This document shows positions 1 to 8,913 of a stretch of 64,000 bases of DNA, one piece after another. Origin of the DNA: Methylocystis echinoides (GTDB taxonomy: Bacteria; Pseudomonadota; Alphaproteobacteria; Rhizobiales; Beijerinckiaceae). Position 1 is the first letter of the stretch. Each line of letters starts with the position of its first letter. The notes beneath the pieces were generated by a model. It saw only the letters and a program-made list of their open reading frames with translations, had not been told where the DNA came from and ran no database searches. Location of the stretch: assembly GCF_040687965.1 (NCBI RefSeq), contig NZ_CP156084.1, positions 1,130,501-1,194,500 of the forward strand, given 5' to 3'. The position numbers and the translations under genes were made by a program.

Positions 1-83
1 CCATCCTCTCCTGGTACGACAATGAATGGGGCTTCTCCGGCCGCATGACGGATACAGCGGCGCTGATCGGGTCGCTGATCTGA
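1..83 (+). CDS. gap: Glyceraldehyde-3-phosphate dehydrogenase, C-terminal fragment
   Basis: The window opens inside this gene. The reading frame starting at base 3 gives a 26-residue tail containing SWYDNEWGFSGRM, the conserved C-terminal signature of type I GAPDH, and stops at TGA 81-83. The enzyme oxidises and phosphorylates glyceraldehyde-3-phosphate to 1,3-bisphosphoglycerate, the substrate of the next gene, pgk. A terminator hairpin directly downstream suggests that gap and pgk are at least partly uncoupled in transcription. The start and catalytic Cys lie outside the window. Confidence 0.93.
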   Translation, partial: ILSWYDNEWGFSGRMTDTAALIGSLI

Positions 84-105
84 AGCGCTCCTGACGACGA
101 CCTTT

Positions 106-137
106 GACGCGGGCCGTTTTCGGCCCGCGTCGCTTTT
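106..137 (+). terminator. Rho-independent terminator between gap and pgk
   Basis: A perfect 11-bp stem (106-116 pairing with 121-131) with a TTTT loop is followed by GCTTTT. It lies 23 bases after the gap stop and 27 bases before the pgk ATG. An apparent upstream TTG start for pgk at 104 would lie across this hairpin, which argues against that start. Confidence 0.8.
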
Positions 138-163
138 GTAAACGACGATTGTGGAGCCCGCAG

Positions 164-1357
164 ATGACCGCCTTCCGCACCCTCGATGACGTCGACGTCA
201 AAGGCAAACGCGTGCTCCTGCGCGTCGATCTCAATGTTCCGATGGAGGAAGGCCGGGTCACCGACGCAACCCGCATCGAGCGCATCCTGCCGACGATCAA
301 TGAGATCGCCGAGAAGGGCGGCAAGGTCGTGCTGCTCTCGCATTTCGGCCGGCCCAAGGGGCAGCGCGTCGATGAGGAGTCGCTGCGCCACACGCTCCCC
401 ACGCTCGAACATTATCTCAAGCGCAAGGTGACGTTCGCCGACGATTGCGTGGGCGCGCCCGCCGAGGCCGTCGTCGCCGGCCTGAAGGACGGCGAGGTCG
501 CGCTCCTCGAAAACACCCGCTTCCACAAGGGCGAGGAAAAGAACGATCCCGCCTTCGTCGATGACGTAGCGAAACTCGGCGATATTTTCGTCAACGACGC
601 CTTCTCGGCGGCGCATCGCGCGCACGCCACGACCGAGGGGCTGGCGCATAAACTCCCCGCCATCGCCGGCCGCACCATGCAGGCGGAACTGGAGGCGCTT
701 TCATCGGCGCTGACCAGCCCGGCGCGCCCGGTGATGGCGATCGTCGGCGGCGCCAAGGTTTCGACCAAACTGGAATTGCTCGGCAATCTCGTCGCCAAGG
801 TCGACTATCTCGTCATCGGCGGCGGCATGGCCAACACCTTCCTCGCCGCGCAAGGCAAGGCGGTCGGCAAGTCGCTGTGCGAGCACGACCTCGCCGCGAC
901 GGCGCGCGACATTCTCGAGAAAGCCAAAGCCGCCAATTGCACGGTGGTTCTCCCCGTCGACGCCACCGTCGCCAAGAAATTCGAGGCGCATGCGCCGTCG
1001 CATATCGTCTCGGTCGAACATGTCGCGCAGGACGACATGATTCTCGACGTGGGGCCGAAGTCGGTCGCCCATGTCGAATCGCTTCTCGCCAAATGCAAGA
1101 CGCTCGTCTGGAACGGCCCCTTCGGCGCCTTCGAACTGCCGCCCTTCGAAGAGGGCACGAGCGCCGTCGCCCAAACGGCGGCGCGATTGACCGTCGAAGG
1201 CAAGCTGTTGTCGATCGCCGGCGGCGGCGACACGGTGGCGGCGCTCAATCAGGCCCATGCCGCTCAGGAATTTTCTTACGTGTCCACGGCCGGCGGCGCC
1301 TTCCTCGAGTGGCTCGAAGGCAAAACCCTGCCCGGGGTCGCGGCGCTGCAGGCCTAG
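164..1357 (+). CDS. pgk: Phosphoglycerate kinase
   Basis: Cytosolic glycolytic and gluconeogenic enzyme that transfers phosphate between 1,3-bisphosphoglycerate and ADP. The product from ATG 164 is 397 residues, the usual bacterial length, and begins with the family start pattern followed by the RVDLNVPM substrate-binding motif. The C-terminal nucleotide-binding GGGDTVAAL motif is present near residue 353. The frame is open upstream to a TTG at 104, but those extra 20 residues would be encoded by the terminator after gap, so ATG 164 is chosen. It follows gap, as in many alphaproteobacteria. Confidence 0.97.
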   Translation: MTAFRTLDDVDVKGKRVLLRVDLNVPMEEGRVTDATRIERILPTINEIAEKGGKVVLLSHFGRPKGQRVDEESLRHTLPTLEHYLKRKVTFADDCVGAPAEAVVAGLKDGEVALLENTRFHKGEEKNDPAFVDDVAKLGDIFVNDAFSAAHRAHATTEGLAHKLPAIAGRTMQAELEALSSALTSPARPVMAIVGGAKVSTKLELLGNLVAKVDYLVIGGGMANTFLAAQGKAVGKSLCEHDLAATARDILEKAKAANCTVVLPVDATVAKKFEAHAPSHIVSVEHVAQDDMILDVGPKSVAHVESLLAKCKTLVWNGPFGAFELPPFEEGTSAVAQTAARLTVEGKLLSIAGGGDTVAALNQAHAAQEFSYVSTAGGAFLEWLEGKTLPGVAALQA

Positions 1358-1476
1358 CGCGAAGTTATTTGTTGAGTCTTTGGCCCGTTTGGCGGCGCGT
1401 GAATGCGCCGTTGACGGCGCCGGGCGCGGCGCGTTACCAGAGAGACGAGTAAAAACCGCGTTAAGGCGTCGGAAGA

Positions 1477-1809
1477 ATGCCGAGAAAGAGCGTTGCAAAA
1501 TTCGGGATCGGGCAAGTCGTGAAGCATCGACGCTACCCCTTCCGCGGCGTCATCTATGACGTCGACCCGGTGTTCGCCAATACCGAGGAGTGGTGGCTCT
1601 CGATTCCCGAAGAGCTGCGGCCAAGCAAGGACCAGCCCTTCTACCATCTCTTCGCCGAGAACGCCGAAACCGAATATGTGGCCTATGTCTCGGAGCAGAA
1701 TCTCCTGCCCGACACCTCCGGCGACCCCGTCCGCCATCCCCAGGTCGAGGAGACGTTCGAGCGCGACGACGACGGCGTCTATCGGATGCGCGCGCCCAAG
1801 CGGCATTGA
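1477..1809 (+). CDS. hspQ: Heat shock protein HspQ
   Basis: A 110-residue protein of the HspQ/YccV family, known as hemimethylated-DNA-binding and as a specificity factor for Lon in enterobacteria. The conserved KFGIGQVVKHRRYPFRGVIYDVDP segment is read in two parts: KFGIGQVVKHR at residues 8-18 and YPFRGVIYDVDP just after it. A central EEWW motif and a C-terminal NLLPD segment are also typical. ATG 1477 is preceded by a purine-rich GGAAGA. A strong bidirectional terminator lies about 165 bases downstream. Family identity is clear; the alphaproteobacterial role is inferred. Confidence 0.93.
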   Translation: MPRKSVAKFGIGQVVKHRRYPFRGVIYDVDPVFANTEEWWLSIPEELRPSKDQPFYHLFAENAETEYVAYVSEQNLLPDTSGDPVRHPQVEETFERDDDGVYRMRAPKRH

Positions 1810-1975
1810 GAGATCGGACGCCGAGCCGCGCCCTAACCCGCATTGCTGACGACCTCATCCGGCAAGTCGCGAAGGCGTCCGGACCCAATGCGCTTCTTTG
1901 CGCCGACGACGTTTGACAGCGCAGCGAAGACGTCCGGGCGACGCGTGCGCCCGCCGCCAGACGCGATGCACAAAA

Positions 1976-2012
1976 AAAACGCCCGCGTTTGGGACGCGGG
2001 CGTTTTCCTTTT
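1976..2012. terminator. Bidirectional terminator between convergent hspQ and ialB-like gene
   Basis: A 13-bp perfect stem (1976-1988 with 1994-2006) around a five-base loop, with an A-run on the left and T-rich sequence on the right, so it can act on both strands. It ends 11 bases before the stop of the minus-strand IalB-like gene. Confidence 0.85.
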
Positions 2013-2023
2013 CTAAGCCGTCC

Positions 2024-2719
2024 TTACTTCTTTTCGGCGGAGCCCTTGGCCTCGAGCTTCTTGCGCTCTTCTTCGGCCTTCTTCTGCAACTCTTCCTGAA
2101 GCTTCTTCTGCTGCTCCTCGAGCACCTTCGGGTCGATCGCCGGGCCGTCGAAGGCCTTTCCGAAATTGGCCAGAGGCAGGTAGAAGGTCACTTCGGCGTT
2201 GGCCTGGTTCTTGACCACGATCATCATCTTCTCGGCCTTCTTCATGCCGTCGATGACCGTCTTCTTGACCTTGGCCTCAGCAAAGCAGCCGTTCGGGAAG
2301 CAGATCTCGAAGGCGCCGGATTCGACCGGTCCCTTGTCGATCGCGAAGCGGAAGCCCGGCTTCAACATGAGCCCCGGCGGCAGCAGCAGGCGGATGATCT
2401 TGGTGTCGTCCGCCTTGGGATCGTAGACGGCGAGGGCGAGCAGCGGCTGCGGGGCGTCGCCTTCCTTGGCGGCCGCGCCGAAGTCGCGGGTCGTGTAGCA
2501 GATTTCCTTCTTCGTCGCCTGGTCCGTGCCGCAGACCTTGGTCCAGTCGGGCTGGACCGCCTGCAGATTGGCGGCGATCGGACCCGCTGGCTGCGCCGGC
2601 TGCTGCTGGGCGGGCGCGCCGCCGGGGGCCGGAGCCTGCTGGGCCTGCGCGGAGAAGCCGGCGAGCAGCAAGGCTCCCGCCAACGCAACCGCGGCGGACC
2701 GCGGGAAGAGGATCGACAT
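2024..2719 (-). CDS. Invasion-associated locus B (IalB) family secreted protein
   Basis: A 231-residue exported protein. Residues 1-26 form a signal peptide ending ...AGFSAQA, followed by a Gln/Pro/Ala-rich linker to about residue 48. The central IalB domain has the family pattern of a WTKVC start, an EICYTTRDFG segment, a hydrophobic LLLPPGL stretch and a GAFEICFPNGCFA Cys pair. The last 40 residues are a charged K/E-rich helix, probably coiled coil. IalB family members are envelope proteins of alphaproteobacteria, linked to host entry in Bartonella but widespread in free-living species, so no virulence role is implied. An AGGAAG sequence sits just before the ATG. Confidence 0.85.
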   Translation of the reverse strand: MSILFPRSAAVALAGALLLAGFSAQAQQAPAPGGAPAQQQPAQPAGPIAANLQAVQPDWTKVCGTDQATKKEICYTTRDFGAAAKEGDAPQPLLALAVYDPKADDTKIIRLLLPPGLMLKPGFRFAIDKGPVESGAFEICFPNGCFAEAKVKKTVIDGMKKAEKMMIVVKNQANAEVTFYLPLANFGKAFDGPAIDPKVLEEQQKKLQEELQKKAEEERKKLEAKGSAEKK

Positions 2720-3045
2720 GAGGAAGTCCCTTTCGCTTGTCTGCTAGCCGGCGCTGTTCCGGCGTCAGCAAATTATCGTTGTCTCGTCGTCGCGGGGGCG
2801 CCGCACGCGCGGGCGCAAAAACTGGCGCCGTGAAAACCCTTGCCCTACCGCGCCTCGACCGCGGCGCGACGTCGCGCCTTGGTCGACGGCAAAGCTCTTT
2901 ACAGCGTCACGGCGACGATTTCCAGCGGGTCCGAAGGGCGTTGCGTCCCTTTGGACGGCCGGACATCCTTAAAATTTGCCAAATGCGGCGGAATGAAGCC
3001 CGCCCGCGGGCTTCAAGCCGCCACATGTTCGACTATGGTCGGGCT
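2720..3045. other. Divergent intergenic region
   Basis: 326 bases between the divergent IalB-like gene and the solute-binding protein gene. No convincing gene is seen. An AT-richer stretch near 2968-2982 could hold a promoter. A perfect 10-bp stem at 2994-3015 (two-base loop, no T-run) lies 30 bases before the downstream start and may be an mRNA leader hairpin. Confidence 0.4.
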
Positions 3046-4887
3046 ATGACGTCTCATACGATTCGCGGCCACGGCGTCTTCGGCCGGCCCGGCCGCGCCC
3101 TCGCGGCCGCCCTCCTGATCGTCGCCGCGACCGCGCCAGCCGGAGCCGCGGAGCCGACGCATGCGCTCTCCGTGCATGGCGCGCCGGCGCTGCCGGCGAA
3201 CTTCGACCACTTCCCTTACGCCGACCCGCAGGCGAAGAAAGGCGGCCGGCTGCGCGTCGGGCTGCCGGGAACCTTCGACAGCCTCAACCCCTTCAACGTC
3301 AAATCCGGCACGGCGGCGCAGGGGCTCGTCGGCAATGTGTTTCAAAGCCTGATGGCGCGCTCGCAGGACGAGCCCTTCACGCTCTATCCGCTGATCGCGC
3401 GGTCGGTCGAGATCGATCCCGCCCGCACGCATGTGACGTTCCATCTCGATCCGCGCGCGCATTTCTCGGACGGCGCCCCGATCACCGCGGAGGACGTGCT
3501 GTTCTCCTTCAACCTCCTGAAATCGAAGGGCCGTCCGCAGCAGCGGATCGCCTATGGGCTCGTGAAATCCATCGAGGCGCCCGACGCTCACACGGTGCGT
3601 TATGACCTGACCGGCGTCGATGACCGCGAACTGCCGCTCATTCTGGCCATTATGCCGATCTTGCCCAAACATGCGACCAAGGCCGACACCTTCACGGACG
3701 CGACGCTCGCCAAGCCGATCGGCTCCGGTCCCTATGTCGTCGAAGACGCCCAGCCCGGCGCGCGCGTGCTGTTGCGCCGCGATCCCAACTACTGGGGCGC
3801 CGACGCGCCGAGCCAGCGCGGCCTCTACAATTTCGACGAGATCGACATCCAGTATTTCCGCGACGGCAATTCGCTGTTCGAGGCGTTCAAGGCCGGCCTG
3901 ATCGATTATCGCGACGAGACGAGCACGACGCGCTGGTCGACCTCCTACGACTTTCCAGCGCTGCGCGACGGGCGCGTCGTGAAGGAATCGCTCAAGAACG
4001 ACAATCCCAAGGGCTTGAACGGCTTCGTCTTCAATACGCGGCGGCCGCTCTTTGCCGACGTCAGGCTGCGCGAGGCGCTCGGCATGATGTTCGATTTCGA
4101 GTGGGTCAACGCCAATTACTATTCGGGCCTCTATACCCGCACGAAGAGCTTCTTCGACGAATCGGAGCTGTCGTCGTCGGGCCGTCCCGCGAACGCCAAG
4201 GAGCGGGCCTTGCTCGCGCCCTATCCCGACGCCGTGCGCGCCGACATTCTCGAAGGCAAATGGCGGCCGCCGGTGAGCGACGGCACCGGGCGCGACCGCG
4301 AGATGGCGCGGCGCGCCCTCGATCTGCTGGCGGCCGCCGGCTATCGCTTGGAGGACGGAAAACTCGCAAAGGACGGCGCGCCCGTCTCCTTCGAGATCAT
4401 GGTGAAAGATCGCGATCAGGAGCGACTGGCGCTGAGCTACGCGTCGACGCTCGCTCGCATCGGCGTCGAGGCGCGCGTGCGTCTCGTCGACGAAGTGCAA
4501 TATCAGCGGCGGCGCCAGAAATTCGATTTCGACATGATGATCGGCCAATATGTCGCCTCGGCCTCGCCGGGCAATGAGCAGCGCATGCGCTGGGGTTCGT
4601 CGAGCGCGACGCAGGAAGCCTCCTTCAATCTCGCCGGCGCCGCCTCGCCCGCGATCGACGGGCTCATCGCGGCGGTGCTCGCCGCGAAAAGCGACGAGGA
4701 TTTCGTCGCCGCCGTGCGCGCCTATGACCGCGTGCTGCTGTCGGGCTTTTACGTGGCGCCGCTGTTCCACGCTTCCGAGCAATGGATCGCCCACTCCGCT
4801 GACCTGACGCGGCCCGAGCGCCTGCCGCGCTACGGCTCGCCGATCTTCGGGCCGACGCTGGAGAGCTGGTGGCGGAAAACTCCATGA
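3046..4887 (+). CDS. ABC transporter periplasmic solute-binding protein, family 5 (YejA-like)
   Basis: A 613-residue extracytoplasmic binding protein of the SBP family 5 type (peptide, nickel or microcin C transporters). A signal peptide occupies about residues 1-34, ending ...PAGAAEP. The mature N-terminus has the GGRLRVGLPGTFDSLNPF pattern, and later segments (DAPITAEDVLFSFN-like and GSGPYVV) are diagnostic. Length and the HFPYADPQAKKGG opening are closest to the YejA branch. ATG 3046 gives the better signal peptide; ATG 3025 in the same frame is an alternative. No permease or ATPase gene lies beside it, so its partners must be elsewhere. Substrate is not predictable from sequence alone. 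Confidence 0.88.
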   Translation: MTSHTIRGHGVFGRPGRALAAALLIVAATAPAGAAEPTHALSVHGAPALPANFDHFPYADPQAKKGGRLRVGLPGTFDSLNPFNVKSGTAAQGLVGNVFQSLMARSQDEPFTLYPLIARSVEIDPARTHVTFHLDPRAHFSDGAPITAEDVLFSFNLLKSKGRPQQRIAYGLVKSIEAPDAHTVRYDLTGVDDRELPLILAIMPILPKHATKADTFTDATLAKPIGSGPYVVEDAQPGARVLLRRDPNYWGADAPSQRGLYNFDEIDIQYFRDGNSLFEAFKAGLIDYRDETSTTRWSTSYDFPALRDGRVVKESLKNDNPKGLNGFVFNTRRPLFADVRLREALGMMFDFEWVNANYYSGLYTRTKSFFDESELSSSGRPANAKERALLAPYPDAVRADILEGKWRPPVSDGTGRDREMARRALDLLAAAGYRLEDGKLAKDGAPVSFEIMVKDRDQERLALSYASTLARIGVEARVRLVDEVQYQRRRQKFDFDMMIGQYVASASPGNEQRMRWGSSSATQEASFNLAGAASPAIDGLIAAVLAAKSDEDFVAAVRAYDRVLLSGFYVAPLFHASEQWIAHSADLTRPERLPRYGSPIFGPTLESWWRKTP

Positions 4888-5011
4888 TCGGGGGCGACGC
4901 AGCGCGCGATTGCGGCGCATGCGCCGGCGCACATTGGCGGCGGCGCGGCGGCGCAATGATCCCGCCTACACGGGCCACTGGCCTGCCTTGCCGCTCAGCC
5001 GGAGGACTTGA

Positions 5012-5992
5012 ATGGGCTTTCCTCTTTTCATCATTGGCGCGGTCGCGGTCGGCCTTCTGATTCTCGACCATAATCTGAACCTCGGCCTCGCATTCCTGCA
5101 TAATCCGCTGTTCTGGTTCGCCTATGTCGCGCTGCTCGCGCTCGCGACCATGGTGCGTTTCGTGCGGCAGCAGAGCGTGCTCGTCGTCGAGCGGCTCGGA
5201 CGCTACAACCGCACGCTCACCGCGGGCGTCAATTTCGTCTATCCCATCGTCGAACGCGTGGCTTATGTCTTCGATCTGCGCGAGCAGGTGATCGACGTGC
5301 CGGCGCAGGACGCCATCACCAAGGACAACGCGACCGTCACCATCGACGGCATCCTTTATTACAAAATCATCAACGCCAAGGACGCCGCCTATGGCGCCGA
5401 GGACATTCAGCGCGCGATCGTCAATCTCGCGCAGACCTCCATGCGCTCCGCCATCGGCTCGATGGAGCTCGACAAGACTTTCGAAAACAGAAGCGAGATC
5501 AACGAGCGCGTGGTCCGCGCTGTCTCCGACGCCGCGCAGCTCTGGGGCGCTTATGTGACGCGTTATGAAATCAAGGACATCAAGATGCCGGAGTCGCTGC
5601 GTCAGTCGATGGAGCGGCAGATGAAGGCCGAGCGCGACAAGCGCGCCGCCGTGCTCGAATCCGAGGGCGTGAAGCAATCCGAGATCAACCGCGCCGAGGG
5701 CGAGAAACAGGCGGCGATCCTGCGCGCCGAAGGTCAGGCGAAGGCGATTGAACTCGTGCGCCAGCAGATCACGCAGGTCGGCGGCGATCAGGCGGTGCAG
5801 CTCGAAGTCGCGAAATCCGCGATCGAACAGTATGGTCGTCTCGCAAAGGCCGGCAATGCGCTGGTGCTGATGGGCGATGGCGCGGATCCCGCCGGCTGGA
5901 TCGCCCGGGCGATGGCCGTGCTGAAGACGGTCAACGCCGGGACGACGACGGCGCCAAAGAGCCGTGCGCAGCCATGGGACAATCAGGAGTGA
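5012..5992 (+). CDS. SPFH/band 7 paraslipin (QmcA-like membrane protease regulator)
   Basis: A 326-residue membrane protein with hydrophobic N-terminal segments (residues 1-50), an SPFH domain starting near RFVRQQSVLVVERLGRYNR, and a charged coiled-coil region at about 195-260 (RQMKAERDKRAAVLESEG and AEGEKQAAILRAEGQ). Paraslipins form membrane microdomain complexes and modulate FtsH-type proteases. GGAGGA precedes ATG 5012 by a few bases. The following NfeD-like gene overlaps it by 19 bases; SPFH/NfeD gene pairs are well known, so the two products probably work as one complex. Confidence 0.92.
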   Translation: MGFPLFIIGAVAVGLLILDHNLNLGLAFLHNPLFWFAYVALLALATMVRFVRQQSVLVVERLGRYNRTLTAGVNFVYPIVERVAYVFDLREQVIDVPAQDAITKDNATVTIDGILYYKIINAKDAAYGAEDIQRAIVNLAQTSMRSAIGSMELDKTFENRSEINERVVRAVSDAAQLWGAYVTRYEIKDIKMPESLRQSMERQMKAERDKRAAVLESEGVKQSEINRAEGEKQAAILRAEGQAKAIELVRQQITQVGGDQAVQLEVAKSAIEQYGRLAKAGNALVLMGDGADPAGWIARAMAVLKTVNAGTTTAPKSRAQPWDNQE

Positions 5993-6468
5993 CGGCAATC
6001 GACATCGACGCGAGCCTCCTTGCCGACCCGGCCACGCTGAGCCTGATCGCGGGCCTCGCGCTGCTCGCTTTCGATATCCTCGTGGTCGGCCTGTCCCCGA
6101 TCATGTTCGTCGCCGTCGGCGCGCTCGTCACGAGCGCGACGCTCTTTGCGACGGGCGCCCGGCCGGGACTCCTGGAAACCGCGGCCATCGCGTCGGTGCT
6201 GAGCCTCCTCATTGCGCTCCTTGGCCGCAAGCCGTTGCAACGCTTTCAGGCCGCCGACGTGCAGGAAGACCAGAGCAGCGACCTCATCGGCCGCGACCTG
6301 GTGACGACGCATGAGGTGACGAAGGCGACGGGCCGCGTCCATTGGTCGGGGCTCGACTGGGAGGCGCGGCTTTCAGCTGACGCCGCCGTCGATCGTCTCA
6401 TGCCCGGCGTCCGCGCGCGCGTCGTGCGCGTCGACAATCTGGTGCTGGTGCTGGCGCCGATCGCGTGA
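5974..6468 (+). CDS. NfeD family membrane protein
   Basis: A 164-residue protein with two or three membrane helices (about residues 22-45, 43-60 and 67-84) followed by a soluble OB-fold-like C-terminal domain with SDLIGRDLVTTHEV, RVHWSGLDWEAR and the closing RVVRVDNLVLVLAP strand. This is the short NfeD form that partners with paraslipin. It overlaps the end of the SPFH gene by 19 bases, implying translational coupling. The molecular role is inferred from the conserved pairing. Confidence 0.9.
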   Translation: MGQSGVTAIDIDASLLADPATLSLIAGLALLAFDILVVGLSPIMFVAVGALVTSATLFATGARPGLLETAAIASVLSLLIALLGRKPLQRFQAADVQEDQSSDLIGRDLVTTHEVTKATGRVHWSGLDWEARLSADAAVDRLMPGVRARVVRVDNLVLVLAPIA

Positions 6469-6487
6469 GAAAAAAAGCCCCTTGATC

Positions 6488-8284
6488 ATGCCCGTTCGTC
6501 GTCTCGATCCCATCCTCGTCGATCGCATCGCCGCCGGCGAGGTGGTGGAGCGGCCGGCCTCGGCGGTGAAGGAGCTCGTCGAGAACGCGCTCGACGCCGG
6601 CGCGACGCGCATCGACGTCGCGATCGAGGACGGCGGCCGCACGCTCATTCGCGTCATCGACGACGGCTGTGGCATGGACGAACACGATCTCGCGCTTGCC
6701 GTCGAGCGGCACGCGACCTCGAAAATTCCTGACGGCGACCTCACCCATATTGCGACGCTCGGCTTTCGCGGCGAGGCGCTCCCCTCCATCGCCGCGGTGG
6801 CGGATCTTTCGATCGACACGCGCGCCAGGGAGGCGCCGCATGGCTTTTCGATCCGCATCGAGGCCGGCGAAAAGCGCGGCCTGTCGCCCTCGAGCTGGCC
6901 GCGCGGCACGCGGATCGAAGCGCGCGCGCTGTTCGCGGCGACGCCGGCGCGGCTCAAATTCTTAAAGACCGAGCGCACCGAGACGGCCGCCGTCGTCGAT
7001 GTCGTCAAGCGCCTCGCCATGGCGCATCCCGACGTGCGCTTCTCGCTCTCGACCGACAGCGGCCCGCTCTTCGACTATCCCGCCTGCGGCGCCGATGGGG
7101 CGCGGCGCATCGCGCAGGCGCTGGGCGAGGAGTTTCGCGCCAACGCCTTCGAGATTGACGCGGAACGTTCAGGCGTGCGCCTTTCGGGCCTCGCCGGTCT
7201 GCCGACCTACAATCGCGGCAACGCCCAGGCGCAATATGTCTATGTCAACGGCCGCCCCGTGCGCGACAAGCTCTTTTCCGGCGCCATCCGCGCCGCTTAT
7301 CTCGATTTCTTGAGCGCCGACCGCCATCCGGTCGCCGTGCTGTTCATCGACTGCGATCCGCGCATCGTCGACGTGAATGTCCATCCCGCCAAGGCCGAAG
7401 TGCGCTTTTCCGATCCGGGCCTGGTGCGCGGCCTCGTGGTGGGCGCGTTGAAACAGGCGCTCGCCGAGAAGAGCCATCGCAGCGCCACGAGCGGCGCGCA
7501 GGCGGCGATCGACATGCTGACGCGCTCGGGCGCCGCGAGCGGCTTCGCGGCCTTTCGATCCCCGGCGCCGGCCAATTGGGACGTCGCCCGGTCGCCCTAT
7601 GCGCCCGCAGGCTTTGCCGAGACGCGGCAACAGGCGTTCCCGACTGGCGCGCCTTCGGCGGACGCCCGCCCGCACGAGGGGTTCGCCGACGCCACGGCGG
7701 AGGACGCCCCGCTCGGCGCGGCGCGCGCGCAGCTGCACGAAACCTATATCATCGCGCAGACCCGCGACGGGCTCGTCATCGTCGACCAGCATGCGGCGCA
7801 TGAGCGGCTCGTCTATGAAAAGCTCAAAAAACAGCGCGCCGAGGCGAGCGTGGAGCGGCAACTGCTGCTCATCCCCGTCGTCGTCGATCTCGACGAGACG
7901 CGCATGAACGCGCTTGCCGGCGCTTTCGAGGAGCTTGCCGCCCTCGGCCTCGCGCTCGAACCCTTTGGCCCCGGCGCCGTGCTGGTGCGCGAAACGCCGG
8001 CGGTCCTCGGCGAGGTGGACGCCAAGCGGCTCGTCGAGGATATCGCCGACCTTCTGTCTGAGGCCGGCGACGCGCGCGCCCTGTCGCGCCGGCTCGACCA
8101 TGTGCTCGCGACCTGCGCCTGCCATCATTCCGTGCGCGCAGGACGCCGCCTCAGCGCGCCGGAGATGAATGCGCTCTTGCGCGAGATGGAGACGACGCCG
8201 GGCGCGGCGCAATGCAATCACGGACGGCCGACCTATGTGGAGCTGAAGCTTTCGGATATCGAAAAGCTCTTTGGCCGAAAGTGA
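6488..8284 (+). CDS. mutL: DNA mismatch repair protein MutL
   Basis: 598 residues. The N-terminal GHKL ATPase shows ENALDAGATRIDV, DDGCGM and GFRGEALPSIA. The C-terminal half carries the metal-dependent nicking motif DQHAAHERLVYE, and further down ACHHSVRAGR and QCNHGRPT, so this is an endonuclease-type MutL as expected in organisms without MutH. It links MutS mismatch recognition to strand incision and excision. ATG 6488 (MPVRRLDPILVDRIAAGE) fits the family start; a TTG two codons upstream is also possible. No strong Shine-Dalgarno is visible. mutS is not in the window. Confidence 0.97.
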   Translation: MPVRRLDPILVDRIAAGEVVERPASAVKELVENALDAGATRIDVAIEDGGRTLIRVIDDGCGMDEHDLALAVERHATSKIPDGDLTHIATLGFRGEALPSIAAVADLSIDTRAREAPHGFSIRIEAGEKRGLSPSSWPRGTRIEARALFAATPARLKFLKTERTETAAVVDVVKRLAMAHPDVRFSLSTDSGPLFDYPACGADGARRIAQALGEEFRANAFEIDAERSGVRLSGLAGLPTYNRGNAQAQYVYVNGRPVRDKLFSGAIRAAYLDFLSADRHPVAVLFIDCDPRIVDVNVHPAKAEVRFSDPGLVRGLVVGALKQALAEKSHRSATSGAQAAIDMLTRSGAASGFAAFRSPAPANWDVARSPYAPAGFAETRQQAFPTGAPSADARPHEGFADATAEDAPLGAARAQLHETYIIAQTRDGLVIVDQHAAHERLVYEKLKKQRAEASVERQLLLIPVVVDLDETRMNALAGAFEELAALGLALEPFGPGAVLVRETPAVLGEVDAKRLVEDIADLLSEAGDARALSRRLDHVLATCACHHSVRAGRRLSAPEMNALLREMETTPGAAQCNHGRPTYVELKLSDIEKLFGRK

Positions 8285-8357
8285 GGCGAGGAGCTTGAGC
8301 GCCGCGCGGCGCTTTCTATGTAAGAGAGCGGTCGATGTGTCTTCCCGGAGGGCTCGA

Positions 8358-8912
8358 TTGCTTCGCTTTGCTCGCACTGACGGCGTCAATCGCAGGGACG
8401 CGGTCTTCGGCGCCCTCGCGCTCACCCTCTTCCCCGCTCCCGCCCGCGCCGCGGCGCGCGTCGACATCGAGGCCTTCGACCCGTCGGGCAAAAGCCTCGG
8501 CGTCGAGCCGGTCGAGAAGGTCGTGAAGCCGGACGCCGAGTGGCGCGCGCAGCTCTCGGCGCTCGCCTATGACGTCACGCGCCGCGACGGGACCGAGCGC
8601 GCTTTCACCGGTCCCTATTGGGACGCGCATGACGACGGGCTGTTTCGCTGCGTCTGCTGCGACACGGCGCTGTTCGATTCGAAGACCAAATATGATTCGG
8701 GGACCGGCTGGCCGAGCTTCTTCGCGCCGATCTCCAAGATCAATGTCGTCGAAAGCGTCGACGCTTCCTTCGGCATGCGCCGCGTCGCCGTCTCCTGCAA
8801 ACGCTGCGACGCGCATCTCGGACATGTCTTCACCGACGGGCCGCGTCCCACGGGTCTGCGCTATTGCATGAATGGCGTCGCCTTGCGCTTCGTTCCGCGC
8901 GGAAAGGCGTAA
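8358..8912 (+). CDS. msrB: Exported peptide-methionine (R)-S-oxide reductase MsrB
   Basis: 184 residues. It reduces methionine-R-sulfoxide in proteins. Zinc-binding CxxC pairs (CVCC and CKRC), the GTGWPSFF motif and the catalytic Cys in RYCMNG are all present. The TTG start at 8358 is chosen because GGAGGG at 8347-8352 lies five bases before it, and because it gives a clean export signal: NRRDAVFG, a hydrophobic stretch, then PARAAA. The RR pair suggests Tat export, with Sec possible. The frame is also open from TTG 8271 inside mutL, but that would bury the signal. msrA follows after one base, so the pair is a two-gene envelope repair operon. Confidence 0.92.
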   Translation: MLRFARTDGVNRRDAVFGALALTLFPAPARAAARVDIEAFDPSGKSLGVEPVEKVVKPDAEWRAQLSALAYDVTRRDGTERAFTGPYWDAHDDGLFRCVCCDTALFDSKTKYDSGTGWPSFFAPISKINVVESVDASFGMRRVAVSCKRCDAHLGHVFTDGPRPTGLRYCMNGVALRFVPRGKA

Positions 8913-8913
8913 G

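Noticed and set aside
104-163. Upstream extension of pgk to TTG 104
   Set aside because: It would be encoded by the gap terminator hairpin, and family alignments start at ATG 164.
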